Assembly (NCBI GenBank): GCA_034008185.1
Contig: CM067086.1
Coordinates: 14,923,007 to 14,987,006 of the forward strand
From: Gorsachius magnificus
Lineage: Eukaryota > Chordata > Aves > Pelecaniformes > Ardeidae
DNA length: 64,000 nucleotides
Reading direction: 5' to 3'
Shown here: positions 22,585-49,300 of the stretch, piece after piece
Position numbering within the stretch: the first letter of the stretch is position 1
Layout of the letters: each line of letters opens with the position of its first letter
Position numbers and translations under genes: made by a program
The notes under the pieces: generated by a model
What the model saw: the letters and a program-made list of their open reading frames with translations, nothing else
The model's database searches: none
What the model was told of the DNA's origin: nothing

Positions 22585-24572
22585 AACGCTCTACCGCCCT
22601 CAGATTATACCAAGATTTCGAGATTAAAACCCGATTTGCAGATGAGGCCCGGCCTACCAGGAGACGGCGATTCGCCTTCCCCGCCCGGCTCGGGAGCCGG
22701 CCGGGTCCCGCCCGCCCGGCCGCGGCTCCCCCGGGCCCCGCGGGGAGCATCGCGTCCGGGCGGCGGCAGGAGGAGGCGGATTTTGCCACCGCGGTGCTGC
22801 GGGTGCGGGTCCGCCGGACCCCGCCTGGCCCGGGGCTGCCGGGCCGGTTGCCGGAGTCGTTCGCGGGTGGCGGAGCAGAACCGCAGCTCCCTCGCCCCGC
22901 ACCTCCTCTTACCTTGCTGAAGCACTCGCCTACCCTCGCCTCTATTGCAAAACGCTTTCGGCTGTGTTTGGGGCTTGGTTTTGTTTTGCTTCGTGGCTTT
23001 TTTTTTTTTCTTTTCTCCCCCCCCCCCCTCTTCCTCTCCCCCTTCTCCCCCCCTCCCCGTTTTTTTTTTATTTTAAATCCACTTATTGTCATTTCTGAGG
23101 TTCGGGCTGGCAGAGCTGAGGGCTGGAAGTTTAATGGTGCCTTTCTGGATGGCTTCTTTAACCCCGTAGGCCCCACGTTTATGAGTTGTGCGTGAAATAT
23201 GGGAGGAAATTGTGCCTGCAGAAGTGGGTTTCCCGTTCGGTGTGTGTCTATGCAGACGTGTTCGGTGTATTAAAGGGATGGCTTCGCGTTCAGTTCAGCC
23301 GAAGGAGATACCGCCACGTCTCCATTGAAGTACAGTGTAGCTTGCTCTGCTGCTAATCAGGTAGCTCTCCAAAGAGCAGTAAATATTTACCAGTTAAAGT
23401 CTTCATGCTGCGAGAAAGTACTTGTTTGATGTTTATTTTTATGGATTTAAGATTACTAAAAGCTACTTAATAAATTATACCATGGCTAGTCCTGAATGGG
23501 GAAACGTGCCTCTTTGAATTCTCCGTCATATGCAGGAAGAGTAAAATTAATATTCATTATAGGCGCAAAGGAAAGAGAATGAGTATTTTTACGCGAAAAA
23601 AAGGGAGAGAAAATGAAGGCTGCGACTATTTCATTATTTTACCTCCTTTTTTTTAGCAACCCCCTTGAATGGGCTCTTTATTGTAATTGTCCCTCCCCAA
23701 TTGAGCACCCCACTGAGCTGTTGTATCTTTTTACAACCCCTAACAACTCGCACCAGTAACACAATTACCGCCAGATATTTATAACGAGAAATTACTTTTC
23801 CATTTTCACCCGCGACGATTTCAAATAAATACATGGGGAGGCATAAATAAATAAATAAGTGGCCCGGGGTGGGGGGAGAGGGAAGGAGGCGAGAGGAGGA
23901 GAGAGGGAGCAGGGGAAGGAGAGAGGGAGCGGGGGAAGAAGGGGGGGGGGGGGGGGAGAGAGAGAAAAAAAAAAAAGGGGACTGTCCAGGCGCTGGGTCA
24001 AGGCAGGCACTAATGAAGGGAGAAGGGGCTTGTTTCTCTGCTCTTTGTAAGTTGGAGGGTTGTTGGTCCGTTGAGTTGGGAAGCTGCGCGGCCGGTTAAG
24101 GAGCCTGGGTTTCTGCATTCGGGGTTTGGGTAGAGGAGCAGAATGGAGGCCATTGTTCGCTTTCTGTAGGCTTTGTTTAACAGTTCTCACCCCCTCCTGT
24201 TCTTACTTTTTAAAGCAGTGAGGCGAGGTAGACAGCGTGTGTCACAGTACAGTGAAAAAGGGGAAGATCTAAAGACCAAAAAAGAAGTTAATCACAAGAC
24301 GGGGAGTTTGGGGGAGAAAAAGTTGATAGTGCCGCGGGGAAAGGGGGGGAGGAAAAAAAAACACACCCTCGAGGAAATACCCGGAGGTAAAAAATGGAGC
24401 CCTGCTCGCAGCACGCAGGGCAGGCGGCGGAGCGCCCCCCCCCCTCCCCCCTCCCGTGTCCTGCCGCCGATGCCCGCCCCGCTCCCCCGGCCCGGCCCGG
24501 CCCGGCCCGGCCCGCCCCACCTTCCCGGCGCCGCTCCGCACTTCTTAATGTACTTCTTCTGCTTTGTCCTAG

Positions 24573-24649
24573 AGGGAAGACTTTAACTAGTGACACGCAG
24601 ATGTGCGAGTCCCTAAATTGTATGAGAGGACAGTCCACCCCGCTTTCAG
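24573..24649 (+). other. PAX6: PAX6 non-coding exon 3
   Basis: The acceptor is ctttgtcctag ending at 24572. The exon begins AGGGAAGACTTTAACTAG, as in human, and is 77 bp. The 3' junction is CTTTCAG followed by gcaagt, a GC donor rather than GT. It contains the ATG (24601) of an upstream ORF that overlaps the PAX6 start. Confidence 0.85.
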
Positions 24650-25000
24650 GCAAGTTTAAAAACACGACTTCGGACTCTCTTTGTGATTGTTGTCGCTCCA
24701 CTTAATGCACCACCTCAGCGGAGGGCACGAACGACGAGGCAATACGCCACCTGCATGCAATTAAAACGAGAAACCACTTGGCGGGTTGCTTTTCTTAATT
24801 TTTTTTTTTTTTTTTTATCCCCCGCGTGTTAGGGATACATATGCACGTTTTTGCCTTGAGGCACTAAAGCCCCCAAATCCTTAAACAAATCGGGGGAAGA
24901 CGCCTAAGGATAAGACAGTAAGCTTGTGAGATATTAGCCTCTCTGCAGCTTAACCGTGTGCGCTACCTCCCCTGATTAACGCCTATTTTGTCACTGATAG
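24650..25000 (+). other. PAX6: PAX6 intron 3 (GC-AG)
   Basis: The intron begins gcaagt and ends CACTGATAG, 351 bp, with no ORF of interest. It includes a poly-T run at about 24799-24817. Confidence 0.8.
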
Positions 25001-25045
25001 ACTGCTATAGGCGAGCCCCGTGGGATACTGCTCTATCAGCCCAAC

Positions 25046-25055
<10 letters not shown>
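25001..25055 (+). other. PAX6: PAX6 exon 4 (end of 5'UTR plus start codon)
   Basis: The acceptor is TTTGTCACTGATAG ending at 25000 and the donor is ATGCAGAACA followed by gtaagt at 25056. GCGAGCCCCGTGG at 25011 matches human exon 4. The ATG at 25046 (A at -3) is the canonical start: M-Q-N, with the next Ser codon split over the intron. A second AG at 25009-25010 could be used instead, shortening the 5'UTR by 10 bp. Confidence 0.93.
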
Positions 25056-38806
<13,751 letters not shown>

Positions 38807-39475
38807 AACATGTGTTAATTCCGTAAATGACTATATGGACAACAGTTGGATGTTCAGCAGTATTTTATAAAGGAAGAATGGCTCTCAGAGTACTTCTGTA
38901 CTGCAACTGTGCCCTATGCTGTAACACATGGAAAAGACTTTCACATGGACCTTTGTACACTGAAGGCATTATATCAGTTGGAACAAATCTTCATTTTGGT
39001 ATCCAAACTTTTATTCATTTTGGTGTATTATTTGTAAATGGGCATTTGTATGTTATAATGAAAAAAAAAAAGAACAATGTAGACTGGATGGATGTTTGAT
39101 CTGTGTTGGTCATGAAGTTGTTTTAAAAAAAAAAAAAGAAAAGGAAAAAAAAAAGAAGCCATGATCAACAAGCTTTGCCACGAATTTAAGAGTTTTATCA
39201 AGATATATCGAATACTTCTACCAATCTGTTCATAGATTATGGATTGATGTTCCAAGTTTGTATCATTCCATTGCATATAATTAAACCTGGAACAATACGC
39301 ACTAGATTTATGTAAGAAAAATATCTGTTGGTATTTCCAAAGGTTGTTAACGGCTGAAGCTATGTGCAAACAGGGGTTAAGAGAGAACTTCGATGAAGAA
39401 AAGAGTTTGATAGATAAAAGGTAGATTGTGTCTTCGATATAATCCAATTTGTTTTATGTCGAAATGTAAGTATTT

Positions 39476-39482
39476 GTCTTCC
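39476..39482 (+). promoter_or_regulatory. PAX6: Candidate miR-7 seed match in PAX6 3'UTR
   Basis: GTCTTCC is complementary to miR-7 positions 2-8 and lies 28 bp upstream of the proximal poly(A) signal. Regulation of Pax6 by miR-7 is known in mouse. A 7-mer also occurs by chance, so this is only suggestive. Confidence 0.4.
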
Positions 39483-39509
39483 CTAGAAATCTCCCAGAAT
39501 GATTTCTAT

Positions 39510-39515
39510 AATAAA
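39510..39515 (+). terminator. PAX6: Proximal PAX6 poly(A) signal AATAAA
   Basis: AATAAA about 700 bp after the stop codon, in a conserved 3'UTR block. It would produce the short mRNA class. Confidence 0.6.
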
Positions 39516-39530
39516 GTTAATTTCATTTAT

Positions 39531-42500
39531 ATTTGACAAGAATATTCTATAGATGTTTTATACACATTTTCATGCATCATACGTTTCTTTTTGGTCGGCA
39601 AGAGTTAATTGTTCTTAGATATAGTTGTACTACTGTTCACAGTCCAATCATTTTTGTGCATCTAGAATTCATTCCTAATCAATTAAAAGTGCTTGCAAGA
39701 GTTTTAAACTTAAGTGTTTTGAAGTTGTTCACAACTACATATCAAAATTAACCATTGTTGATTGTAAAAACCATGCCAAAGCCTTTGTATTTCCTTTATT
39801 ATACTATTTTCTTTTTAACCTTATAGTGTGGTGTTGCAAATTTTGTTACTGTGTTAGGTTAATCTCATTAAGTAGTTTTATTTTTAATTCATTTTCAGTT
39901 TTCAATAAGGAGGGATTCTTAAGAAACGTTTTTGTAGACTTTCAGCACTTCTACCAGCCTGTAATTTGGGCTAACAAAAAGAAGATAGGTTCATGTATCT
40001 AATTGCAGCTGAGAGCAGGAGGAGGTTGTTTATTTAGCTCGGGTTTCTGGGGATGCTCTAAATGAACTCCAGAATCCAGCAGAATTTCCAGCCGGGAGTT
40101 TGCATCGTGCCAGTCAGTGGTGGAGAGGCGATACACGCCCGTGTCTATCTGTTGTAATTATACACAAAGTACGTATAGACACATATACACACAAATATGC
40201 ATTCCTGACTTCTAAAAATTGTTTTTGTTAGGATGCTTAAAAAGAAGAAGAAGAAAAAAAGCAGCTGTGTTTTTAACAGGCTCTTTGGGAGAGTGAATAC
40301 CATCCCTTTATATTGCCACACAGCACAATCTTAGTGTAATTTTCCATTGAACTTGTAACCTGGTTAATACCTCAATGCGCTTTGTGTGAGGGTTGTTAGT
40401 GTGGGCGTGGGTGGAGAGCTGCATGTCAAGGAATAATGAGAGAAGACAAATCAACAGGCAACAACAATGCGAGCTGGGACTGGCTAGTGAAAGCTAAAGG
40501 CCTTTAGTCACTGGCAGGGAAATCTAAACATTCCCATATCTATGAAGCTGGCTCATTGTGGTGCAGTTGTTACTTGCGATGCTGTGCAGAAAAAGGGATC
40601 TCATGATTAAAAAGCCAATGCACGGGGAGTTTTGAGTCAAAGCACAGGCATCACAAGCAGCCTTTGTAAAGCAAAGATACCATCTAGGCTGGTTATGTTT
40701 TCCTTTCGGCAGATTTGTCACTGCAGTTTACTTCACTGTAAACTTGGAGTAGCAGTGTAGTGGTGCCGAGGTAGTCGCGACGCTGCAGACGAGATTAAAC
40801 GCACGTAAACTCCGGATCCTTTAGGGACAAAGGCCAGCTTTGCTCGAAGCACAAGATGATAGTTAATAAAATCAAGAGCCCAAAGCAAGCAACAATGTGC
40901 AAAACCATTAGATTAAAATCTTGCTTTTTAATTGATACTGGTCAGTTGTAAGTATTTTTGTTATACCAGCATTACGTAGTTTTAATTACCTGGAAGCCAT
41001 CCATTGACAAATATTAATGAAACGTGGATTTTTTTTTTTATTTATATGTATTTTTATCAGACATGCACATTATATATTAATAAGATACGGCTAGATTTCA
41101 TGAAACACCACAATAGGCAGGTCCCTTCTCGCATAGCTAAATCGATTCTGGGAACAATTAATTACAGGTACAAACCCAGCGTTTATATAGCCACTTAGCG
41201 TGTTTGTACCTACTAATGCAGTTTGTTATCTAAATGCCAACTTCTGCTCAACCAGGAATGGAAATGAGCTTCCTATCCCTTCCTCCCCCCAGAGCTTTTG
41301 TGCCGTGGTTGCTGATTCTGCAGGTGCCGATATGCGGGCAGAGGCAGCTCCTCGTAGCTCTTCCCTGCCTTGCCCAGGTTTTCCCAGCCTTGCGGCTCCA
41401 CCGCCTGTGGTTCAGCCGCTGGTGGCCTCCATCGAGCCATCGCCAGCCCTCTGCGCCCCTTCTGAAGCCTTCTTCAGGGCAGGCTGTGCTGCGGGGCTGC
41501 AGCCTTTCACAGCCCCGCACCTCTGCAGTCGCAGCGATGCTATCAAGCAGTTGCATGTGCAGATGAACCTTGAGCTTATTTTGGTGACAGGCTAGCTAGC
41601 TGTGGCGGAGAGGAGACATTTCTGGCTCACTGGCTCATTATTGTGCCCTATGGAAGGAGGCTGGCGGGGAAAAGTCCCTGGCTGACTGCACACTGGGAAG
41701 AAGTTAGGGCATTTGGTCCCCAGAGCGTTGCTTGCTTTGAAGAGCTGCTGCCGCGCGTGCTGGGGGCTCTGCGGGTTGCAGGCAGCCTTGTGCTCCGCGT
41801 CGCAACCACAGCCCCGCCAAGAGCCTTCCCCCCAGGGTGGGTCGGGGCGCGGCGTGAGGGTCCCACGCCCGAGTGCCGGTGCCAGCTCCTGGGTGCTCGC
41901 TGGGGGCCAGGCGAGGCCCTGGAGCAGCCCCAGCACCCAACCAGCCTTGGAGCCCAGCTGCAAAGGGGCGAGGGGGCTGTGTGCGGCTGCGTGGGGACGT
42001 GCTGCTTCGCCAGGCACTGCTACCAGCCGCATAAGTGGGAAATGAAAATCTTCAGCATGCTCTGAACAGCCTCTAATACCCATTTTCATGCCCTTTCTTC
42101 TTCTACAGCCGTATTACTTACGAAGACGGAAATCTGCCGTAATGTGTTGCTCAGTGTAACGCATCAATTTCCAAGGGTCTCCGCTTTTTAACACTGAAAT
42201 TAGTGGGAGTTTTGCTATTGATTTCATAGGAGCCATTTCTGTGCATTTGGTTAAAATGTACTTCATAATAACACCTTATACTTTATTTATAAGCCCCTCC
42301 TAAGGCATTTCACAAATTATAGTCACACAAGAATTGATGTGTGAGCGCTGTCTTAATAACACTGTATTTTGTATTTCAAATATTGTGTTCTAGATACAAT
42401 ATTTACATTTACAAGTGAAAAGGCTGCTAACCTAACAGTTATTGTTCTGAGCAGACAGATGACGAGCCATACATGCTGATGGCGAAGCAGACACGCATGC

Positions 42501-45500
42501 GGTGACATACGTGTTGGAATTGCCTTGCACCGTGCAGATACCGGTTTTAATTTGTTTTTAAAAGGCAAGGCCGAGTCAGCGTGTGCCTGGCTCCAGGAGG
42601 CAGAAAGCTGCTTTCTCACCCCAGCTGCAAGACAGAAAGGGGATTTCACCACTTCTTTTTAGCTAGGTTTTTATTTATAAAGTGAGCAAAATACCCCCGT
42701 AGGCTGGTTTACTCTAGGCAGTCTAACAAGGGATCTATCTTTGGGGTCAAAATTACAGCTGCAAAGAACAACCTGGGACTGATAACATGTATCGCCTCCC
42801 CCAGGCTTTCCTGCCATTGGTAGTCCTATTTCGTTCACTTTTCACAGCCAAAGGTGTCTGGCTTTTTTTTTTTTTTTTTTAATTGATTTTTCTGGTATTA
42901 CTGACTAAAACATATTATTCTCATTTTCTCTGGGTAATAGGTGCAGGTTTAGAGTGATGCTAAGGTTTAATTTGTTCTGCATTTTCATGGTATAAACAGC
43001 ACTAGGAAAACTGAAAACATATAGTTCTTTTTTATTTATTTATTTTTTTCAGTTAGTTTCCATTTGCTCTTGCCCTCAGCTCAGGCAGCTGAGCATTGCT
43101 CCACATGCAGCTGATAAGGCTCTTCTGCTCTGGGAAGGGTGTAGCATCTTCTTTTTAAATAACTCTTCTTTGACAGGACACCCGCTTGCTTAATGAGCTC
43201 CTGCAGCCCTGTTTCTAATCAGAAGTGTGACTGGCACCTACAAATACCCCAATACTGTCCCCCCACCCCCCCCCCCCACCCCATTAGAAATAGGCATATG
43301 AATTACAGATGTGAGAGTAGAGTTTGTGATGGCTTTTTGGTCTTGTTCAGACAGCGGCGACTATTTGCATGTCTTGCAGTGGAGAGAAGGCAGCTGCGGG
43401 AGCGTGTCTCCGGCTGAAGATTTCGGGGACTCCTGAAGCCCCTGCCTTGCCCAGCGTGGTGGAGGCAGAAGAAATGTTCCTCCTCTTCGTGTGGAAAACG
43501 AAGCATGGAATAGAGCTCCCTTTGGATTACTGCTGGAGAATGATGTTAGGCAAGTCTCTCACACGTTATCTGTTTAGTAGTTCTTAAGAGAAAAGAGCAG
43601 AGGATGGAGCAATCTGCATGAGATGCGTAGTAGTAAAGATAGTACAGTTTGGATAGGAGCCAGGTTGGCAAGTTCCTTGCTTTAGAACGTATTTTAAATT
43701 AATTCCTCCCCTAATATTCTCTCAGACGTAAAGAAAGAAAAACCCAATGTATCAGCAGACAGTTACTCAGGGTAGCTTACTTAGGATAGTGTACTATCCT
43801 AAGAGAGTTTTCAATAGCGATCGTGTGGAAGATGAAGGTGTTTTCATAGGGGCTGCAGAAATGAAACCTCAAAGGAATGAAACCATTTGATCAGTCTTTT
43901 AACACCTACAGCTGTCGTGTGACAGATTTTCATGAAACCTCCAGCTGCCAGAATCCCTGTTGTGTCTTTTGAAGATGACCCTTTAGAGCAAAGTCCCCAT
44001 GAACCCTGGTTTCCCTTAAGTTTCATTGAGAATGTCCAACGACTATGTTCTTAACACACTGAGAATTTCAGGGCCTTCCATACTGTTCCCTTCCTCCCCC
44101 GAGGTAATAGCCCACCAGGTAATATCCCTGGTGAGACAATCGTGATTGTGAAGGGGGTGAAGGTGAAAATGCATGTCTGATGCCAGCGGGCTGTGTGCTG
44201 GGGCTGCTTTGCCCCCCCAAAGGATCACGACACTGGTTTTGCTGGGCTGGTAGAGGTCTATGGTTTCTCAGGCGCTGGAGCTTGACCTCTAAGTCGAATT
44301 GCAGCTGGGTCAGGTGGTGAGCAGAGGTTTTGTCAGCGACCCGGGAGGATCCTTGTTACCTTCAGGTGCCTGACAGGAGCTGTAAGTTGCATGAAATCCT
44401 CCAGCAGAGGTTGCAATTGCCTCCAGGCACCTGACAGACCTCACGTACGCTCCAGCAGCTAAAATCAGTGAGGGTTGCGAATTGCAGTTCTTCCTCTCCC
44501 GGGACATACGAGCTTTTCCAGCTGCACCAGAGGAGTTTGTAGATTTGCAGATAACCTCCTTCATATCAGGCTTATGCCAATGGATTTTGAGAACTTTATG
44601 AGCCGTTATTCCATAGAAATTACATATAAGGCAACAGAAGGACTCTGATTTATATGGCACTGCATACAGCAGATATACACCTTCAGGTTGTTACAATAAA
44701 TATGTTGACTTATCACAAGCGAAGCAAATTTATACTTCTCTCTGTAACTGTTTATGCTTTACCCTTTACATTTCTCTCTGCAAAGTTGGGTTCATATTCA
44801 GAGTCTGTAGTCTGCAGATACTGCAGGGGAGGGTTTATTTATTTTTAAAACTCCCTCTGTCAGACTGGATTAAATAAAAATCCAGTAATTTAAATTTTAT
44901 GATTTTTTTGCTTTTAAAGAAGTGAGTTGTCCACTTTGATTTCTCCGAGTTTAAGTCAACACTATTACTTTGCAAAATATGCATTCAAACCCTGAGATTT
45001 TCACTTAAACTAAGCTTCTGTTGGGTCTGATGATTTTTTGAGTTATGATTCAGCTCGTCTGCGTGAACTGTTGTTGATTTACACCTGTTTGGGCAAGGAC
45101 ACATTTAAAACTTCATAGATCCTTCTATAGGCAAGGACTGCAGAATGGACCCCCTGTTTTGCTCCCTTGCATAGGTATCTTTTACTGTGTCTTATCTGCT
45201 GTGCTCTCCATAATGCATGAAGTAATTGCGCCTACCTACCATACCGCTTGTGCTTCCATCCTCTTCCCCAGTCTTTTGTTATGGTGAAGTTTTATTTGCT
45301 TGTCTGAAGCCGGCATATGAAGAACCCCTCTGGTTTGAGGTGGCTCCTGGGAAGGCTCTGTCTCCTGCACGGATGGACTTGCTAATCCACTGTCTCCAAG
45401 AATGTACTGTCAAACTCCTCCTCACTCAAGTAATTTTCCAAAATTGTTGACCTATCCTGGACGTAGGCTGGGAAGCACCATGAATGGAAATTTCAATAAG

Positions 45501-48500
45501 CTGGACAATTCTTCCAAGTGCTTTCCTCTGCCTGTCACTCCCTGTCTGGTCTTGGCCATGTTCAGCTTTATTCATTAGTTTAGCTCTTCCAAGTGCAAGG
45601 CCGTGCTGGTGGCAAGAGTTTCGTTATATATGATGGATAGCAGATGTACATCTGTCATCTGACTAGTTCATCTGCTGGATCCATAAAGGTGTTGAATGTG
45701 CCCGGAGAGGAAATGGACCCATTAAAACTTCCCTGGTCAGGAATCAAGTGCTGGATCTGCCATTTCCAGCTATGGTTGCTAGCTGAAGACGATGGGGCTA
45801 GAACTAGCATCAAGTCTTGCTAGAACGATCCATGTCCTATTGATTTAAAATAGGTCAGGAAGGCAAATTTGTTGTGCAGCGGTGCAAGTCCCAGGCCAAG
45901 AATGACACCCTGCACAAAACAGTCCTGGTCTACAAGTAGTAGCTCCGAGATACTTCAATAATATAAATAAATACATACTACGAACTGCAGAAAAGTCTCA
46001 CTCAAGCAACATATTTTAAACAAGTTTACAGCTTGTGCTCCACACAATATGCTTTCCTGAGATACTGGCACTGAAAATTGCTTGCTTTCTTATCTAAAGC
46101 CAAACCAGACCTAATTTCTGTTCTGTAAGTCTAGCCCATGACATTTGAGCAAGAGCTTTCTTTAGCGTAGTTTGCTCCAACCTGACTCCAAACATGTAGC
46201 CGAAAGTGCACCAAAATTTGCCTTTCTCAAGACTGTTTAAGAGTATGCCTCTGATGCCATAAGTGCTGGGAGCATTCTGAGGGCATGAATGTTCAGACTC
46301 AAACTCTGCCAGCAGAGAGTGAAGAATTTTTTTTGGATTACTGCTACATTTTGGATTTAACATTTACTTTCAATGCCAGAAGACACTAGAAGACTTTTTT
46401 GTTTGTTTGTTTGTTTTAAATAGAGGAATATGCAGTGACAAATTCTCTAGATCTGCTAACATTTTAAAAAAGATCCACTGGACCTAATCCTACCAGCTTG
46501 CTCCTGGTCTAAATCATGACTGACTTCTCTGGAAGATTTTTTTAGATAAAGCTCTACAGCACCAGAAAATCCATGTGCAAAAAAATACAGAAGGCACAAA
46601 AGATGCCTTCATTTTTGATATGAACAGAAGTTCTGCAGTTTAGTTTGATGTGCCTAATAACTTTCAAAATTGTTTAAAGGCAGAGTTTGAATAAGCAGCC
46701 AAGTTTTCAGCAGATGCTCCAGGATGCTTGATGCTCAACACTCCTGAAAAATCTGTCTATCCATTCAGATGCTGAAATACACATATAGGCATCCACTATA
46801 TTAATGAACTATTTTTGGAAAAAACAAAACAAAACAAAACAAAAAAAGAGCCTAACATCTGCTTATATTAGACTAGAAAAGAAAAAAAAAGTGGAATTTT
46901 TGTTTTCTGTTTTTTTCTTTTTCTTTTTCTTTTCTCCATTCGAGATGCCTTTTGTTCTTAAAAGGAAGAGGATTCACTTTCATTCTTTTTCTACGCAGGT
47001 ACATTTATTATTGAATAAGCACCATCATGTGCTCAAAGTGATTAAAAAAAGAAATGTAGGCCTTGCACTCAGGTAGCTCACAAGGGGAAAGAAAAACCCC
47101 CGAGAGATGTCATGGGGGATAGTACCTGCTTCCACCACCTCTTAAAGGCATAAAAGCATCTTCCTTCCTGTTTCTGTTGTGCTCTCTAGTTATGGACGAT
47201 GTTTCTCCAGCACAGGCAAAAGAAGAAGAACACTTTAATAAATTTCTAATATATGATCCTGGGGAAATACCGGCTTAATATGTGTGCATGTATATGTGTT
47301 CATGTGTGTAATACTTGCAATCTATGTACATTTTTAAAGGGATGTGTTCCAACCTTGTGGTTTCAGAAAAACTTGATTAATAGCTCACTTTCCAATATTG
47401 GCATAGTAAAGGATTTTTGTAAGTTGGACTTTTGCGCTTTTCTAAAAGCCGTGTTTGGAACATCACAATATTATATTAAATTTAAAGACGAAACTGGTGG
47501 TGCACTATCATATGTATCAAATCTGAAGCAGCTGAATGCCCATTTTCAGACGCTTGTAGCTACTGTTACAGAGATTTGAATTCAGCTTCACCCTTGAAAT
47601 CACTTTTGAAATTTCTTTACAAACATAGAAAAAGACTTCATCTATCACAATACTAATCTCATGTTCCAAATACTTATATTTTGAAAACCTCAGCACAACA
47701 GAAATTGTATGAAGAATTCTTATCTGACATATTAAAGACACAATGTTTTAAATTTCATTACTGCTTTCTTGACTGCGTGTCACAATTCTGTAAAGATCAG
47801 GTTCTCGTGCTGAATAGGGAACATCTTCACTGGGATGGATCTATTGTTTCTCAGCTGAGTTTTGTGGTTTCAGTTTGTAGCCTGCTAAAAAGTAGGAAGT
47901 TCTGCTTAAAAAATTGCAATAAACAAAAAAACCTCATACTGCAATCTCTGTGGAAAAGAGCTCTGAGCACAAGTAAGGATCACACAGATTTTCCATCCAA
48001 GCCAACAAGGGGGCTCTGAAGATGCAAAGAGAAGCCGGTAGGACATTGCAATGGCCTGTCAAAAGAGGCTGCACCTCAGTCTTCAATTACCTGAGCTGTA
48101 CCCCTTAAATATTTGTCTTCAAATCAAGAGAAGAAAGAACCGAAGGATGCTTTGTACACAGGAGCCTGACAGTCACAGAGTGTTTATGGGGAAAATTCAC
48201 CGAAAATCACCACGTAAACCCTTCTCCTGCTTCCCAAGTCAAAATTGCTTTTGGTGCAGTAAATGATATCTACACTATATCGATTATATATTTACATACT
48301 ATCAGGTAGCACATGCATAGCATTATTTCACTTACCAGTTTACTGGATAAGCCAAGTGACTGTCATATGTTGTTGTAACTGATACAATATTTTGGAAGAA
48401 AAGAATTTTTGCTCCATGTTTTTGCCTCAGGTGAACAGCAGTGTGCAGTGTATACTCTTAACATTTATTTTACAAAGCATGTTTAGTGACTCAGAAAAAA

Positions 48501-49300
48501 AAAATCCAGATTTGCAGGAGTTCCCTTTATTATTAAAAATATTTGTTAGCTTTAATATTAACCTACCGAAGTTTTTGAAACTGAAGTCCTATAAATGCAC
48601 AGGAAACACATATACACACGTGGAACACACACTACTTGCTAACAACTTTCAGTTAATAAGTTAACTAGAAATTGACTGTGACTTTAATGGTATTTCCTCC
48701 CCTGTATGTTAAGTCAATGACCTATTTAAGTGTGTTGGCAGCAATTTATGTCTTGTGACTTTATATTTCACAACGAAATACGGTGTTTTGTGCTATTTAC
48801 ATTAAAAAGATGCACTATGTAAAACTTCACCTTTGTTAAAAATCACTTTATCCTAAGTATTTAAATTATTTCATGCTTTCAAAAGGCACAATTAAGTATC
48901 TAATGAGAACTTCCATTCAATGTTACACCTAATACAAAAAGAGAAAAAATGTTTGAGACATCAATGATAATATTTTAAATATATTGGCATAGGAAAGTAG
49001 ATGTCTTTTTGCTTTATTAAACTGACAGTTCGGTTCTGAAACTTTATTTTGAAAAGAGTTAAAAAGGATTTGTGTCTTTAGAAATAAAAAATATAACAGG
49101 CATAGCTAAAAAATATAGAAGAGAAAACCTGATTGTTACTACTAATGAAATAGCTGATGACAAAATAGTAGTCTTTTTGATTTTGATCACAAAAAATAAA
49201 CTGGTAGTGACAGGATATGATGGATAGATTTGACATCCTGGCAAATCACTGTCATTGATTCAATTATTCTAATTCAGAATAAAAGCTGTATACAGTATGT
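39531..49300 (+). other. PAX6: Probable extended PAX6 3'UTR to a distal poly(A) signal
   Basis: No credible coding ORF is present. Blocks at about 39530-39850, 40420-40560 and 49015-49290 resemble, from memory, consecutive parts of the long human PAX6 3'UTR; the last contains GATCACAAAAAATAAACTGG and ends in AATAAA (49278-49283) with GCTGTATACAGTA after it. I therefore read this as a roughly 10-kb alternative UTR. The middle part is ordinary AT-rich sequence. RNA data would be needed to prove continuity. Confidence 0.5.
49278..49283 (+). terminator. PAX6: Distal PAX6 poly(A) signal AATAAA
   Basis: AATAAA is embedded in a block matching the end of the long human PAX6 transcript as I recall it. 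Use in this species is inferred. Confidence 0.5.

Larger units (their letters stand above)
21035..24572 (+). other. PAX6: PAX6 intron 2
   Basis: The intron runs from gtgagt to TTTGTCCTAG. It holds a (CT)n tract, a 29-bp inverted repeat (21384-21453), G32 (22552-22583), CpG-rich patches and an AT-rich, possibly conserved segment at about 23080-23640. No coding sequence is present. Confidence 0.8.
21022..24586 (+). promoter_or_regulatory. PAX6: Short upstream ORF across the exon 2/3 junction (8 codons)
   Basis: After splicing 21034 to 24573, ATG at 21022-21024 reads MPHKEGRL and stops at TAA 24584-24586. Human PAX6 mRNA carries an equivalent short ORF starting MPHK, from memory. Such a 5'UTR ORF would be expected to lower translation of the main frame. 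Translation is not shown by sequence alone. Confidence 0.5.
38807..39530 (+). other. PAX6: PAX6 proximal 3'UTR with poly(A) signal
   Basis: The untranslated region follows the TAA stop. AATAAA at 39510-39515 lies in a block (about 39490-39850) that I recall as nearly identical in the human PAX6 3'UTR. Cleavage 10-30 bp after the signal would give a UTR of about 0.72 kb, in line with the known short mRNA class. The exact cleavage site is inferred. Confidence 0.7.

Noticed and set aside
44321..44440. Pair of AGGTGCCTGACAG / AGGCACCTGACAG segments as a regulatory repeat
   Set aside because: Only a 13-bp near match, within chance expectation for this window.
47253..47579. 108-codon frame in the distal PAX6 3'UTR
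   Set aside because: No domain or family resemblance, and it lies within a region read as untranslated. Similar random frames occur nearby.
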